DNA of 64,000 nt from Streptomyces flaveolus (GTDB lineage Bacteria > Actinomycetota > Actinomycetes > Streptomycetales > Streptomycetaceae). Positions 29,490 through 37,041 of the stretch are shown here, piece after piece. Position numbers and translations under genes: made by a program. The stretch's first letter is position 1. The number at the start of each line of letters is the position of its first letter. Location of the stretch: positions 248,001 to 312,000 of the forward strand of contig NZ_JNWV01000006.1 of NCBI RefSeq assembly GCF_000716535.1, in the 5' to 3' direction. Below the pieces are notes generated by a model that did no database searches, was not told the DNA's origin, and saw only the letters and a list, made by a program, of their open reading frames with translations.

Positions 29490-30269
29490 ATGGTGCGCAG
29501 GGTGCTGGCCACGGCGGTAGCGGTGGCCGTGGCGGGGGTGTCGGCGGTGGGCTGCGACGGCAGACACCAGCCGGACCAGTCGGAGGGCGGCCGGCCGGAC
29601 GCCCCGGCGAAGGCCGTGAAGGCCGTGCCGTACACCGGGCCGGCGGACGTGCCGGAGCGGCTGGGGAACGACGGCACGACCATCACGGTCGGGGACCCGG
29701 CCGCCCCGCTGACCGTGCACCTGTACGAGGATCCGCGGTGCCCGGTGTGCAAGGAGTTCGAGACCACCGGTGGTGCCCCGCAGCTGCGCGAGGCGACCGT
29801 CCGGCGCGAGGCGAAGACCCAGTACACCCTCGCCTCCTTCCTGGACGGCCGGCTCGGCGGCACGGGGTCCCGGAAGGCGGTCAACGCCCTGCGGGCCGCG
29901 CTGGACATGGGGAAGTTCGCCGAATACCACGACGTGCTCTACGCCCACCAGCCCGCCGAGAGCGTCGACGGATTCACCGACGTCTACCTGCTCAAGCTGG
30001 CGGGACGGGTCCCCGGGCTGCGCGGGCCGGACTTCGACTCGGCCGTCAAGACCATGAAATACCGGACGTTCGTGACCAACGCCCAGGACGCGTACGAGCG
30101 TGCGGGCGGGCCGCAGGACCCCGAGGGCCCCGGCACCCCCACGGCCGAGATCAACGACGTACGCATCCCGGTGCGGTACAACGGCCTGCTGTTCGACGGG
30201 CCGGTCTTCGACGGCCTGCTGAAGAAGATCCGCGAAGACCCCGGGAGCTGGCGGGCCGTTTCCCCCTGA
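29490..30269 (+). CDS. DsbA-like thioredoxin-fold lipoprotein
   Basis: Exported thiol-disulfide protein of 259 aa. The signal peptide has lipobox AVGC (Cys22). A linker rich in Pro/Gly/Asp leads to the thioredoxin fold, with active site CPVC (residues 84-87) in LYEDPRCPVCKEFE. Later, TPTAEINDVRIPVRYNGLLFDG contains the family's cis-Pro region. ATG 29490 is preferred to GTG 29484 because GGGAGGGA is then properly spaced. Likely role: oxidising or holding thiols of secreted proteins at the outer membrane face. It converges with the FtsX-type gene with only 8 nt between the stops and no terminator. Confidence 0.86.
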   Translation: MVRRVLATAVAVAVAGVSAVGCDGRHQPDQSEGGRPDAPAKAVKAVPYTGPADVPERLGNDGTTITVGDPAAPLTVHLYEDPRCPVCKEFETTGGAPQLREATVRREAKTQYTLASFLDGRLGGTGSRKAVNALRAALDMGKFAEYHDVLYAHQPAESVDGFTDVYLLKLAGRVPGLRGPDFDSAVKTMKYRTFVTNAQDAYERAGGPQDPEGPGTPTAEINDVRIPVRYNGLLFDGPVFDGLLKKIREDPGSWRAVSP

Positions 30270-30277
30270 GAGCGGGC

Positions 30278-32578
30278 TCAGGCCACCGCGCTCAGCGTGT
30301 CCGCGAGGCGGCGGCGGGCCGCGCGGGACGCGGGCAGGGTGGCCAGGGCCGCCGCCCCCAGGACGGCGGCCGCGCCCAGCAGGAGCAGCAGGCCGGGGGA
30401 GGGGGACTGGGCGATTCCGGCGCCGATGCCGGAGGAGCCGCCCTGGGCGTCGATCAGCCGGCGGGCCAGCGGCAGTCCCAGCGCCGTGCCGGCGACGACC
30501 GCCGCCAGGGCCGTACAGCTCGTCGCCGTGACGGTGATCGCGGTGATCTGCCGGGGCGACATGCCGATCGCCCGGAGCGCCAGCACGTCCCGCTCGCCCT
30601 CGCGGACGCTGCCGCCGATCGCGGTGAGCAGTTCCACCAGCCCGATCAGGGCCAGGACGGCGATGAGCCCGGCGACGACACCGCGCAGCGGGGACAGCCC
30701 GTCGGCGGGGTTCGTCACGGGATGCACCTCCAGGTGGCCGTCGCCGGCCGAGGCGAGCGCGGCGGCCACGCGGTGCGGGTCGGCGCCCGGACGCAGCCGC
30801 AGCTCGTAGAAGGCCGGGGACAGCTCAGGGTCGTTCTCGCGGAGGGTGTCCAGGGAGGTGGTGACGACCCGCCCGGCGTTGCGCGGTTCGAGGGTGCGGC
30901 CCACGATGTGCAGGATCTGCGGGCGGTCGCCCACCGTCATCCGCACCCAGTCGCCGACCCGCGCGTCCAGCAGGTCGAGCAGGCCCTGGCCGGCCACCGC
31001 CTCGTCCGGTCCGCGTGCGGCGCGGCCCTCGGCGAGGGCGTAGGGGTAGGGCTCGGCGCGGGTGCCGACGCCGCGCAGGGCGATGGTCCCGGTCTGGCCG
31101 GGGACCAGCGCGGCCACCTCGACGCCCGGATAGGCGGCGGCGACCCGGGAGTCGTGGGCCAGCACGGCGCGTACCCCGGACGCGTCCAGGGCGCCGTCCG
31201 AGCGGACCGTGAGCGCCGTCGGCAGGCCCACCCGCTCGGGGCTGCTGTGGAAGCGGTCGATCGTGGTCCAGGCGCTGAGCGCCACCACGATGAGCAGCAG
31301 CGGCAGTGTCAGCCGGGCCACGGTGGCCAGTGACCGGCCGCGCCCCGCGAACGCCTTGTGGCAGCCGAGGACCAGCGCGGCCGGCAGCCGCAGCCCGAGC
31401 GCCCGCCGGGCCGCCCCGCTCAGCCGCCCGCCCGTCGGCGCGGCCCGGCGCGGCACCGGAACCGGCGGCACCCGCCCGGCCCGCCAGGCGGCGAGCCCCG
31501 TGGTCAGGCCGATGTACAGGACCGCCCCCGCCGGCACCACGCACAGCGCCAGGGTGTGCCCGGGCAGCCCCTGCCACACGCCCACCGCGTCCCCGAGCCG
31601 CCCCGGCACCCGGCTGCCCAGGCCCTCGGTGAGCGCGGCCGCGGCCACCGCGCCGAGCAGCGCGTACGCCAGGTGCTGGAGGAGGAAGATCCGTACGACC
31701 TGGCCGGGCGTGAAGCCGATCGCCTTCAGCACCGACAGGTCCCGCAGGTGCCCGCGGATGCGGGTCGCGATGGCCCCGTGCACCGCGAACCCGGCGGCGA
31801 CCAGGGCGCCCAGACCGAACAGCCCGAGCACCTGGCCGAGCAGCCGGTTGTCGCCCTGCGCCTCGGCGCGGGCCTGGTGCCAGGTGGAGACCTCGCCGAC
31901 CGCGCCGGCACCCAGCACGGTGACCGCGCGCTGGACGGCGTAGTCGGTGTCGGACGGATCGCCCAGGCGCAGCCCGATGACCTGGCCGACCGGGGCTCGC
32001 ACGGCGGACGGCAGCGCCCACACCAGTCCGGGCTGCTCGCCGGGGCGGTACGGGGCTTCGGCGCTGTCCGCGATGCCCTCCACGGTGAGGGTGCGCGCCG
32101 TGCCGGGCAGCGTCAGGGTGTCGCCGGGCTCGGCCAGCAGGGCCCGGGCCAGGCTGCTCTCCAGCACCACGCCGTCCGGCGCGGCCGGGTCCAGCCAGTG
32201 CCCGGTGGTGAGCAGGGGCCGCCCGACGGAGGGCAGGTCCGGGGTGGCGCGCAGTTCGACGGAGGCGCGGGTGCCGCGGGCGGCGACGGTGGCGGACTCG
32301 GCGCGATAGGGGCCGGCGACGGCGGTGACGCCGTCCAGCCGGGCCAGTGCGCGGGCGTCGGCGGACGGCGCGGTGTGCAGCCAGACATGGGCGCCGCGCG
32401 CCTCGGCGAAGGTCCGCTGCCAGGGGTTCGTGGCGTAGCCGAACAGGGCGGTGGCGAGCAGCAGCGAGGCGACGACGCCGGCGGTGGCCAGCACCAGGAA
32501 CAGCGCCTCGCCGCGGTGGGTGCGCAGATCGGAGTGCGCCCAGCGCAGGGTGGCCCGCACATCCCTCAGGTCGAGCAC
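30278..32578 (-). CDS. ABC transporter permease, FtsX/MacB type with two FtsX domains
   Basis: Large membrane protein of 766 aa. One N-terminal helix (ALFLVLATAGVVASLLLATALFG) precedes a long extracytoplasmic region. The first FtsX core lies at about 245-365 (GHLRDLSVLKAIGFTPGQVV), a central domain follows, and a second FtsX core lies at about 625-755 (ERDVLALRAIGMSPRQITAI). Such proteins act as mechanotransmitters or as lipid and peptide exporters with a LolD/MacB-type ATPase. GTG 32578 begins 2 nt after the ATPase stop, with GAGGGA 8 nt upstream; the open frame continues to 33112 only inside the ATPase gene. It is third gene of the padR operon. Confidence 0.88.
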   Translation of the reverse strand: MLDLRDVRATLRWAHSDLRTHRGEALFLVLATAGVVASLLLATALFGYATNPWQRTFAEARGAHVWLHTAPSADARALARLDGVTAVAGPYRAESATVAARGTRASVELRATPDLPSVGRPLLTTGHWLDPAAPDGVVLESSLARALLAEPGDTLTLPGTARTLTVEGIADSAEAPYRPGEQPGLVWALPSAVRAPVGQVIGLRLGDPSDTDYAVQRAVTVLGAGAVGEVSTWHQARAEAQGDNRLLGQVLGLFGLGALVAAGFAVHGAIATRIRGHLRDLSVLKAIGFTPGQVVRIFLLQHLAYALLGAVAAAALTEGLGSRVPGRLGDAVGVWQGLPGHTLALCVVPAGAVLYIGLTTGLAAWRAGRVPPVPVPRRAAPTGGRLSGAARRALGLRLPAALVLGCHKAFAGRGRSLATVARLTLPLLLIVVALSAWTTIDRFHSSPERVGLPTALTVRSDGALDASGVRAVLAHDSRVAAAYPGVEVAALVPGQTGTIALRGVGTRAEPYPYALAEGRAARGPDEAVAGQGLLDLLDARVGDWVRMTVGDRPQILHIVGRTLEPRNAGRVVTTSLDTLRENDPELSPAFYELRLRPGADPHRVAAALASAGDGHLEVHPVTNPADGLSPLRGVVAGLIAVLALIGLVELLTAIGGSVREGERDVLALRAIGMSPRQITAITVTATSCTALAAVVAGTALGLPLARRLIDAQGGSSGIGAGIAQSPSPGLLLLLGAAAVLGAAALATLPASRAARRRLADTLSAVA

Positions 32579-32580
32579 GG

Positions 32581-33333
32581 TCAGTCCCTCAGCTCCAGTA
32601 CGCCGGAGATGCCGCTCCGCCGGGGCGGTGGCGCGCCGTCCAGGGTCGCGTCGTCGGCTATGCGGCCGTCGAAGAAGCTGATCACGCGGTCGGCGGCGCT
32701 GGCCAGCCGGGCGTCGTGGGTGACCAGCACGATGGTCTGGCCGCGCCCGTGGAAGCGGGACAGCAGCCGCATCACCTCGCGGGTGCCCTTGCTGTCCAGG
32801 CTGCCGGCCGGCTCGTCCGCGAGCAGCAGCGGCGGATGGTTGACCAGCGCCCGGGCGAGCGCGACCCGCTGCTGCTCGCCGCCGGACAGCTCGCCCGGCA
32901 TGCTGCGCTCCTTGCCCTCCAGGCCCAGCTCGGCGAGAAGCGCCTCCCGCTCGGCGCGGGCCTTCTTCGGCGGGACCCCGGCCAGCAGGGCGGGCAGCTC
33001 CACGTTGTCGGCGACCGACAGGTTCGACACCAGGTTGAAGAACTGGAAGACGATCCCGATGGCCTTCCTGCGCTCCACCGCCCAGCGGGCCTCGCTGAAG
33101 GAGTCGGTGCACCGGCCGTCGAGCCAGACGCTGCCCTCGTCCGGCCGCTGGAGCCCGCCGAGCAGGTGCAGCAGCGTGGACTTGCCCGCGCCGGACGGCC
33201 CGGTGATCGCGACGAACTCGCCCCGGGCCACGCTCAGGTCGACCCCGCGCACGGCGTGCGCGGGCGCGCCCTCGCCGTGGTGGGTCTTCACCAGGCCCGC
33301 GGCCCGCAGTACCGGAGCGTGGCCGTCACTCAC
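32581..33333 (-). CDS. ABC transporter ATP-binding protein, LolD/MacB type
   Basis: ATPase for the adjacent FtsX-type permease, 250 aa from GTG 33333, which overlaps the padR stop (GTGA) behind a GGAGGAT ribosome site. Visible are Walker A (GPSGAGKST), Q-loop (IGIVFQFFNLVSNLSV), signature (LSGGEQQRVALARAL), Walker B (LLLADEPAGSLD) and the switch His (VLVTHDARLA). All are standard for the family that exports lipoproteins, peptides or antibiotics, or drives cell-envelope enzymes. Operon order padR-ATPase-permease suggests a drug- or envelope-stress-induced exporter. Confidence 0.92.
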   Translation of the reverse strand: MSDGHAPVLRAAGLVKTHHGEGAPAHAVRGVDLSVARGEFVAITGPSGAGKSTLLHLLGGLQRPDEGSVWLDGRCTDSFSEARWAVERRKAIGIVFQFFNLVSNLSVADNVELPALLAGVPPKKARAEREALLAELGLEGKERSMPGELSGGEQQRVALARALVNHPPLLLADEPAGSLDSKGTREVMRLLSRFHGRGQTIVLVTHDARLASAADRVISFFDGRIADDATLDGAPPPRRSGISGVLELRD

Positions 33334-33845
33334 CCCAGATCCTCCAGTTCCTCCTGGCACCGCTCCAGCCAGTCGAGGTCGGCCTGCAGGTGCAGCATCG
33401 CGCCCTCGATCAGCAGCTGGGCGATTCGGTTGTCCCGGCTCTCGGCCGCGGCCAGTTTCGACAGGTTGCGCATGGTGTTGAGGTACTGGCGCCGCTGCCG
33501 GTTGATGAGGGCGATCTGGTCGGCGAGACCGGTCTGCGGGGCGAGGGCGAGCTTCATGAAGAACTCGTCCCGCACCCGCGGCTCGTCCTCGGTCTCCTCG
33601 AACCAGGCGAGCAGCGCCTCGCGCCCGGCGTCGGTGAGGTGGTAGACCTTCTTGTTGGGCCGGCTGGACTGCTCGACGTCCTCGCCCTGGATCAGCCCGG
33701 ACTTCTCCAGGCGGCCGAGGGTGACGTAGATCTGGCCGACGTTCGGCTGAGGGTACGCGGCGCCCAGCAGTTGCTCAAGGTCCTGCTTCAGCTCGTAGCC
33801 GTGGGCCGGGCCGCGGGCGAGGAGTGCCAGGAGGGGCAGGCGCAC
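33330..33845 (-). CDS. PadR-family transcriptional regulator
   Basis: Winged-helix repressor, 171 aa. Diagnostic segments are LLALLARGPAHGYELKQDLE, YPQPNVGQIYVTLGRLEKSGLI (recognition helix and wing) and KKVYHLTDAGREALLAWFEE. A C-terminal dimerisation helix pair rich in Leu/Arg follows (LINRQRRQYLNTMRNLSKL). GTG 33845 has AGGAGG 8 nt upstream. PadR proteins usually repress their own operon and are released by a small ligand. The inverted repeat at 33896-33910 lies over the likely promoter. Confidence 0.93.
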   Translation of the reverse strand: MRLPLLALLARGPAHGYELKQDLEQLLGAAYPQPNVGQIYVTLGRLEKSGLIQGEDVEQSSRPNKKVYHLTDAGREALLAWFEETEDEPRVRDEFFMKLALAPQTGLADQIALINRQRRQYLNTMRNLSKLAAAESRDNRIAQLLIEGAMLHLQADLDWLERCQEELEDLG

Positions 33846-33895
33846 TCGTGCTGTCCTCCTGTCTGCTTCATGTGCTCCAGGCCCTAGTATCGCGC

Positions 33896-33910
33896 ATACC
33901 TAACAGGTAT
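33896..33910. promoter_or_regulatory. Probable PadR operator, ATACCT-AAC-AGGTAT
   Basis: 15-bp inverted repeat with 6-bp perfect arms, in the 123-nt gap between the padR operon and a divergent sugar-binding-protein gene. On the minus strand it sits directly upstream of GATACT/TACTAG, which look like the -10 region of the padR operon. It contains TACCTAACA, which recurs at 35269-35277 and 35383-35391. Confidence 0.65.
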
Positions 33911-33968
33911 ACATGGCCTCTGTCCCCGGGCGAGGATGCCCGTGGTGCCGGTGTACAGGGAGGAACCT

Positions 33969-35240
33969 ATGCGGTGGATGCGCACCGCCGGTAGGGGCCT
34001 TCTCGTTCTCGTCGTGGTCCTGGCCGGGTACGTGGCCTCGGGCGCCCGCGCCGACGGGGGCGCGGGAGGCGGTCGCGGCCCGCTCACCCTGGCCACCGCC
34101 GGTGACCTCACCGGCTATCTCGGCCCGCTGCTCCAGGGCTGGAACCGCACCCACCCCGGCGAGAAGGTCACCCTGGTCGAGCTGCCGGACTCCGCCGACG
34201 AGACACACGCGCAGATGACGACCGACCTGCGCGGGGGCGACCGCGGCCGCTTCGACGTCCTGAACATCGACGTCGACTGGACCTCCGAGTTCGCGGCGGC
34301 CGGCTGGATCCGCCCGCTGCCCCGTGACCGCTTCCCGCTGGACAGCTTCCTGCCCCCGGTGGTGGACACGGCGACGTACGACGGACGGCTGTACGCGGTG
34401 CCGTACGTCACGAACGCCGGGCTCCTCCTGTATCGCAAGGACATTCTCGACAAGGAGGGGGTGTCCCCGCCGCACACCTGGGCCGAGCTGGAGCACGATG
34501 CGAGAACCATCGCGCCGAAGTACGGACTCGACGGCTACGCGGGGCAGTTCCTGCCCTACGAGGGCCTGACCGTGAACGCGGCGGAGGCGGTGTACTCGGC
34601 GGGCGGCACCATCCTCGGCGGCGAGGGCACCCGCGTCACCGTCGACTCGGCCGCCGCCCGCGAGGGCATCGGCTTCCTCGCCCGCGGCATCCGCGAGGGC
34701 TGGATCCCGAGGCAGGCGCTGACGTACAAGGAGGAGGAGTCCAAACAGGCCTTCCAGGACGGCAGGCTGCTCTTCCTGCGCAACTGGCCCTACGCGTACG
34801 CCGTCGCCTCCGCCCCGGGCTCCAGGGTCGCCGGGAAGATCGGCGCCGTACCGCTGCCCGGGCCCGACGGTCCGGGGACGAGTGTCCTCGGCGGCTCCAA
34901 CCTCGCGGTCAACACCCACGCCCGGCACCCCGACTCGGCCGCGCGCCTGATCGCCTACCTCACCAGCGCGCCCGTGCAGCGCCAGGTGCTCACGCGGGGC
35001 GCGCTGCCGCCCGTACGCGCCGGGCTCTACGAGGACCCCGCGCTCATCCGGCGCTTCCCCTATCTGCCGACCCTGCGCACCGCCGTCCTCACCGCCCGGC
35101 CGCGCCCCAAGAGCCCGCACTACGACCAGGTCAGCCTGGCCGTGCAGGCGGTCGTGCAGGACGCGCTCACCGGGCGGCAGACGCCCGGGCAGGCCGTGCG
35201 CCGGCTGGCGCGCGAACTCGACGCGATCGCCAGCCGATAG
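33969..35240 (+). CDS. Orphan extracellular sugar-binding protein
   Basis: Solute-binding protein of the family-1 (maltose/trehalose-type) class, 423 aa. The signal peptide (residues 1 to about 28, ending ASGARA) has no lipobox Cys, so it is secreted or anchored by an uncleaved signal, unlike most Streptomyces binding proteins. The mature part includes TLATAGDLTGYLGPLLQGWN, RFDVLNIDVDWTSEFAAAGW, YAVPYVTNAGLLLYRKDIL and VLGGSNLAVNTHARHPDSAA, all usual for the fold. ATG 33969 has GGAGG 6 nt upstream. No permease follows immediately; the nearest set is at 38378-40583, which has its own lipoprotein partner. Confidence 0.85.
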   Translation: MRWMRTAGRGLLVLVVVLAGYVASGARADGGAGGGRGPLTLATAGDLTGYLGPLLQGWNRTHPGEKVTLVELPDSADETHAQMTTDLRGGDRGRFDVLNIDVDWTSEFAAAGWIRPLPRDRFPLDSFLPPVVDTATYDGRLYAVPYVTNAGLLLYRKDILDKEGVSPPHTWAELEHDARTIAPKYGLDGYAGQFLPYEGLTVNAAEAVYSAGGTILGGEGTRVTVDSAAAREGIGFLARGIREGWIPRQALTYKEEESKQAFQDGRLLFLRNWPYAYAVASAPGSRVAGKIGAVPLPGPDGPGTSVLGGSNLAVNTHARHPDSAARLIAYLTSAPVQRQVLTRGALPPVRAGLYEDPALIRRFPYLPTLRTAVLTARPRPKSPHYDQVSLAVQAVVQDALTGRQTPGQAVRRLARELDAIASR

Positions 35241-35263
35241 CCGGTCACCGATCCGCCCTCTAG

Positions 35264-35278
35264 TTACTTGTTAGGTAA
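35264..35278. promoter_or_regulatory. PadR-type site, second copy
   Basis: TTACTTGTTAGGTAA; its reverse complement TTACCTAACAAGTAA matches the padR operator at 12 of 15 positions and keeps a TTAC-N7-GTAA symmetry. It lies in the 158-nt gap between the orphan binding protein and the alpha-glucosidase. Confidence 0.55.
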
Positions 35279-35361
35279 CGCGGACATCTCAACTGGCTCA
35301 GAAGTGCCCCGTTAAGTCCGTGTTTGTCGCGCCAACTCCCTGGTAACTCCTGTTCTTTTCG

Positions 35362-35398
35362 TTGACACCGCCGCGACACGCCTACCTAACATGCATGC
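35362..35398 (+). promoter_or_regulatory. Promoter of the alpha-glucosidase operon with third TACCTAACA copy
   Basis: TTGACA (35362-35367) is a consensus -35 box. TAACAT (35387-35392, 19-nt spacer) or TACCTA (35383-35388, 15-nt) could be the -10. The first would place the start at the ATG at 35399, giving a leaderless message, which fits the absence of a ribosome site. TACCTAACA (35383-35391) overlaps both -10 candidates, so a protein bound there would block transcription. Confidence 0.5.
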
Positions 35399-37009
35399 AT
35401 GTTGAGTAAGTACCACTGGTGGCGGGACGCCGTGATCTACCAGGTGTACGTCCGCAGCTTCCTGGACAGCACCGGTGACGGCATCGGCGATCTGGCCGGC
35501 GTCCGGGCCGGGCTGCCGTACCTGAAGAAGCTCGGCGTCGACGGGATCTGGCTGAGCCCCTTCTACCCCTCGCCGCAGCACGACCACGGCTACGACGTGG
35601 CCGACTACCGCGGTGTCGACCCGCTCTTCGGCGACCTCGCCGAGTTCGACCTGCTGATGGCCGCGGCCCGGCGGCTCGGCATCAAGGTGCTGCTCGACAT
35701 CGTCCCCAACCACTGCTCCAGCGAGCACCCGTGGTTCCGCGAGGCCCTGGACAGCGAGCCCGGCAGCCCGGCCCGCGCCCGCTTCCACTTCGCCGACGGC
35801 CGCGGCCCCGACGGCAGCGAGCCGCCCAACAACTGGCACGCCATGTTCGGCGGCCCCGCCTGGACCCGGGTCGCCGACGGCCAGTGGTACCTGCACATGT
35901 TCACGCCCGAACAGCCCGACTGGAACTGGCGCAACCCCGAGATCCCCGACGAGTTCGACCGGACCCTGCGGTTCTGGCTCGACCGGGGCGTCGACGGCTT
36001 CCGCATCGACGTCGCCGCCGGCCTGTTCAAGCACCCCGGCCTGCCCGACTCCGACGACCCGGAGGCCGACGCCCGCACCCGCGACTCGGTCAACCCGCTC
36101 GCCTGGAACCAGCCCGAGGTGCACGAGGTGTGGCGCCGCTGGCGCTCCATCTGCGAGGAGTACGGCGCCCGGGACGGCCGCGAACGGCTGCTCGTCGGCG
36201 AGGTCTCCGTCCCCACCGCCCGCGAACACGCCCTGTACGTCCGCCCCGACGAGCTCCACCAGGCCTTCTTCTTCGACCTGCTCAGCGCCCCCTGGGACGC
36301 CGACGCCTTCCGCAAGGTCATCTCCGAGGCCATGCAGGACATCGCCGGCACCGGCTCCACGGTCACCTGGGTCCTCAACAACCACGACCAGGTCCGCACC
36401 GTCACCCGCTACGGCGAACCCGCCACCGAGGGCAGCGGTCTCGGCGCCGCCCGCGCCCGCGCCGCCGCGCTGCTGATGCTGGCGCTGCCCGGAGCCGCGT
36501 ACATCTACCAGGGCGAGGAACTGGGCCTGCCCGAGGTCGTCGACCTGCCCGACGACGTGCTCACCGACCCGATCTTCCGGCGCACCGGCAGCCGCGCCCG
36601 GATCCGCGACGGCTGCCGCGTGCCGCTGCCCTGGTCCGGGCAGGCCTCGCCGTTCGGCTTCACCTCCGGCGCGGAGGGTGCCAAGCCCTGGCTGCCGCAG
36701 CCGCCGTACTTCGCCGAGTACGCCACCGACCGCGCCCTCGCCGACACCCGCTCCTTCTGGCACCTGTACCGGGACGGCCTCCAACTGCGCAAGTCCCTGC
36801 CCCAGTTGGGCGAGGGCGCGCTGCGCTGGCTGGACACCCCGCCGGACGTCCTCGCCTTCGTCCGCGGCGACGGCCTGGTCTGCGCCGTCAACTTCGGTAC
36901 GGCCCCCGCGCCCGCGCCGGTCCCCGGTACCCCCCTGCTCTCCAGCGGCCCGTGCCCGCCCGGCGTCCTGCCCGGCGCCACGGCGGCCTGGTGGCTGAAC
37001 GACCTGTGA
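35399..37009 (+). CDS. GH13 alpha-glucosidase
   Basis: Glycoside hydrolase family 13 enzyme, 536 aa, cytoplasmic (no signal peptide). It cleaves maltose, trehalose-type or isomaltose-type oligosaccharides brought in by the importer encoded next. Conserved regions: ISxPFYPSP-type start (WLSPFYPSPQHDHGYDV), LLDIVPNHCS (region I), GVDGFRIDVAAGLFK with the nucleophile Asp, LLVGEVSVP with the acid/base Glu, and WVLNNHDQVRTVTRYG with the stabilising Asp. The C-terminal beta-domain is shorter than in many homologues. The importer's lipoprotein gene follows after 32 nt. Regulation is suggested by the TACCTAACA sites upstream. Confidence 0.93.
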   Translation: MLSKYHWWRDAVIYQVYVRSFLDSTGDGIGDLAGVRAGLPYLKKLGVDGIWLSPFYPSPQHDHGYDVADYRGVDPLFGDLAEFDLLMAAARRLGIKVLLDIVPNHCSSEHPWFREALDSEPGSPARARFHFADGRGPDGSEPPNNWHAMFGGPAWTRVADGQWYLHMFTPEQPDWNWRNPEIPDEFDRTLRFWLDRGVDGFRIDVAAGLFKHPGLPDSDDPEADARTRDSVNPLAWNQPEVHEVWRRWRSICEEYGARDGRERLLVGEVSVPTAREHALYVRPDELHQAFFFDLLSAPWDADAFRKVISEAMQDIAGTGSTVTWVLNNHDQVRTVTRYGEPATEGSGLGAARARAAALLMLALPGAAYIYQGEELGLPEVVDLPDDVLTDPIFRRTGSRARIRDGCRVPLPWSGQASPFGFTSGAEGAKPWLPQPPYFAEYATDRALADTRSFWHLYRDGLQLRKSLPQLGEGALRWLDTPPDVLAFVRGDGLVCAVNFGTAPAPAPVPGTPLLSSGPCPPGVLPGATAAWWLNDL

Positions 37010-37041
37010 TCACCCCGTCCCCGATGAAAGGTCCGTCAACG

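Noticed and set aside
32579..33112. Upstream extension of the FtsX-type permease frame to 33112
   Set aside because: It lies wholly inside the ATPase gene in another frame; GTG 32578 has its own ribosome site.
35731..37041. Upstream extension of the sugar lipoprotein frame
   Set aside because: Shadow of the alpha-glucosidase gene; the signal peptide and ribosome site fix the start at 37042.
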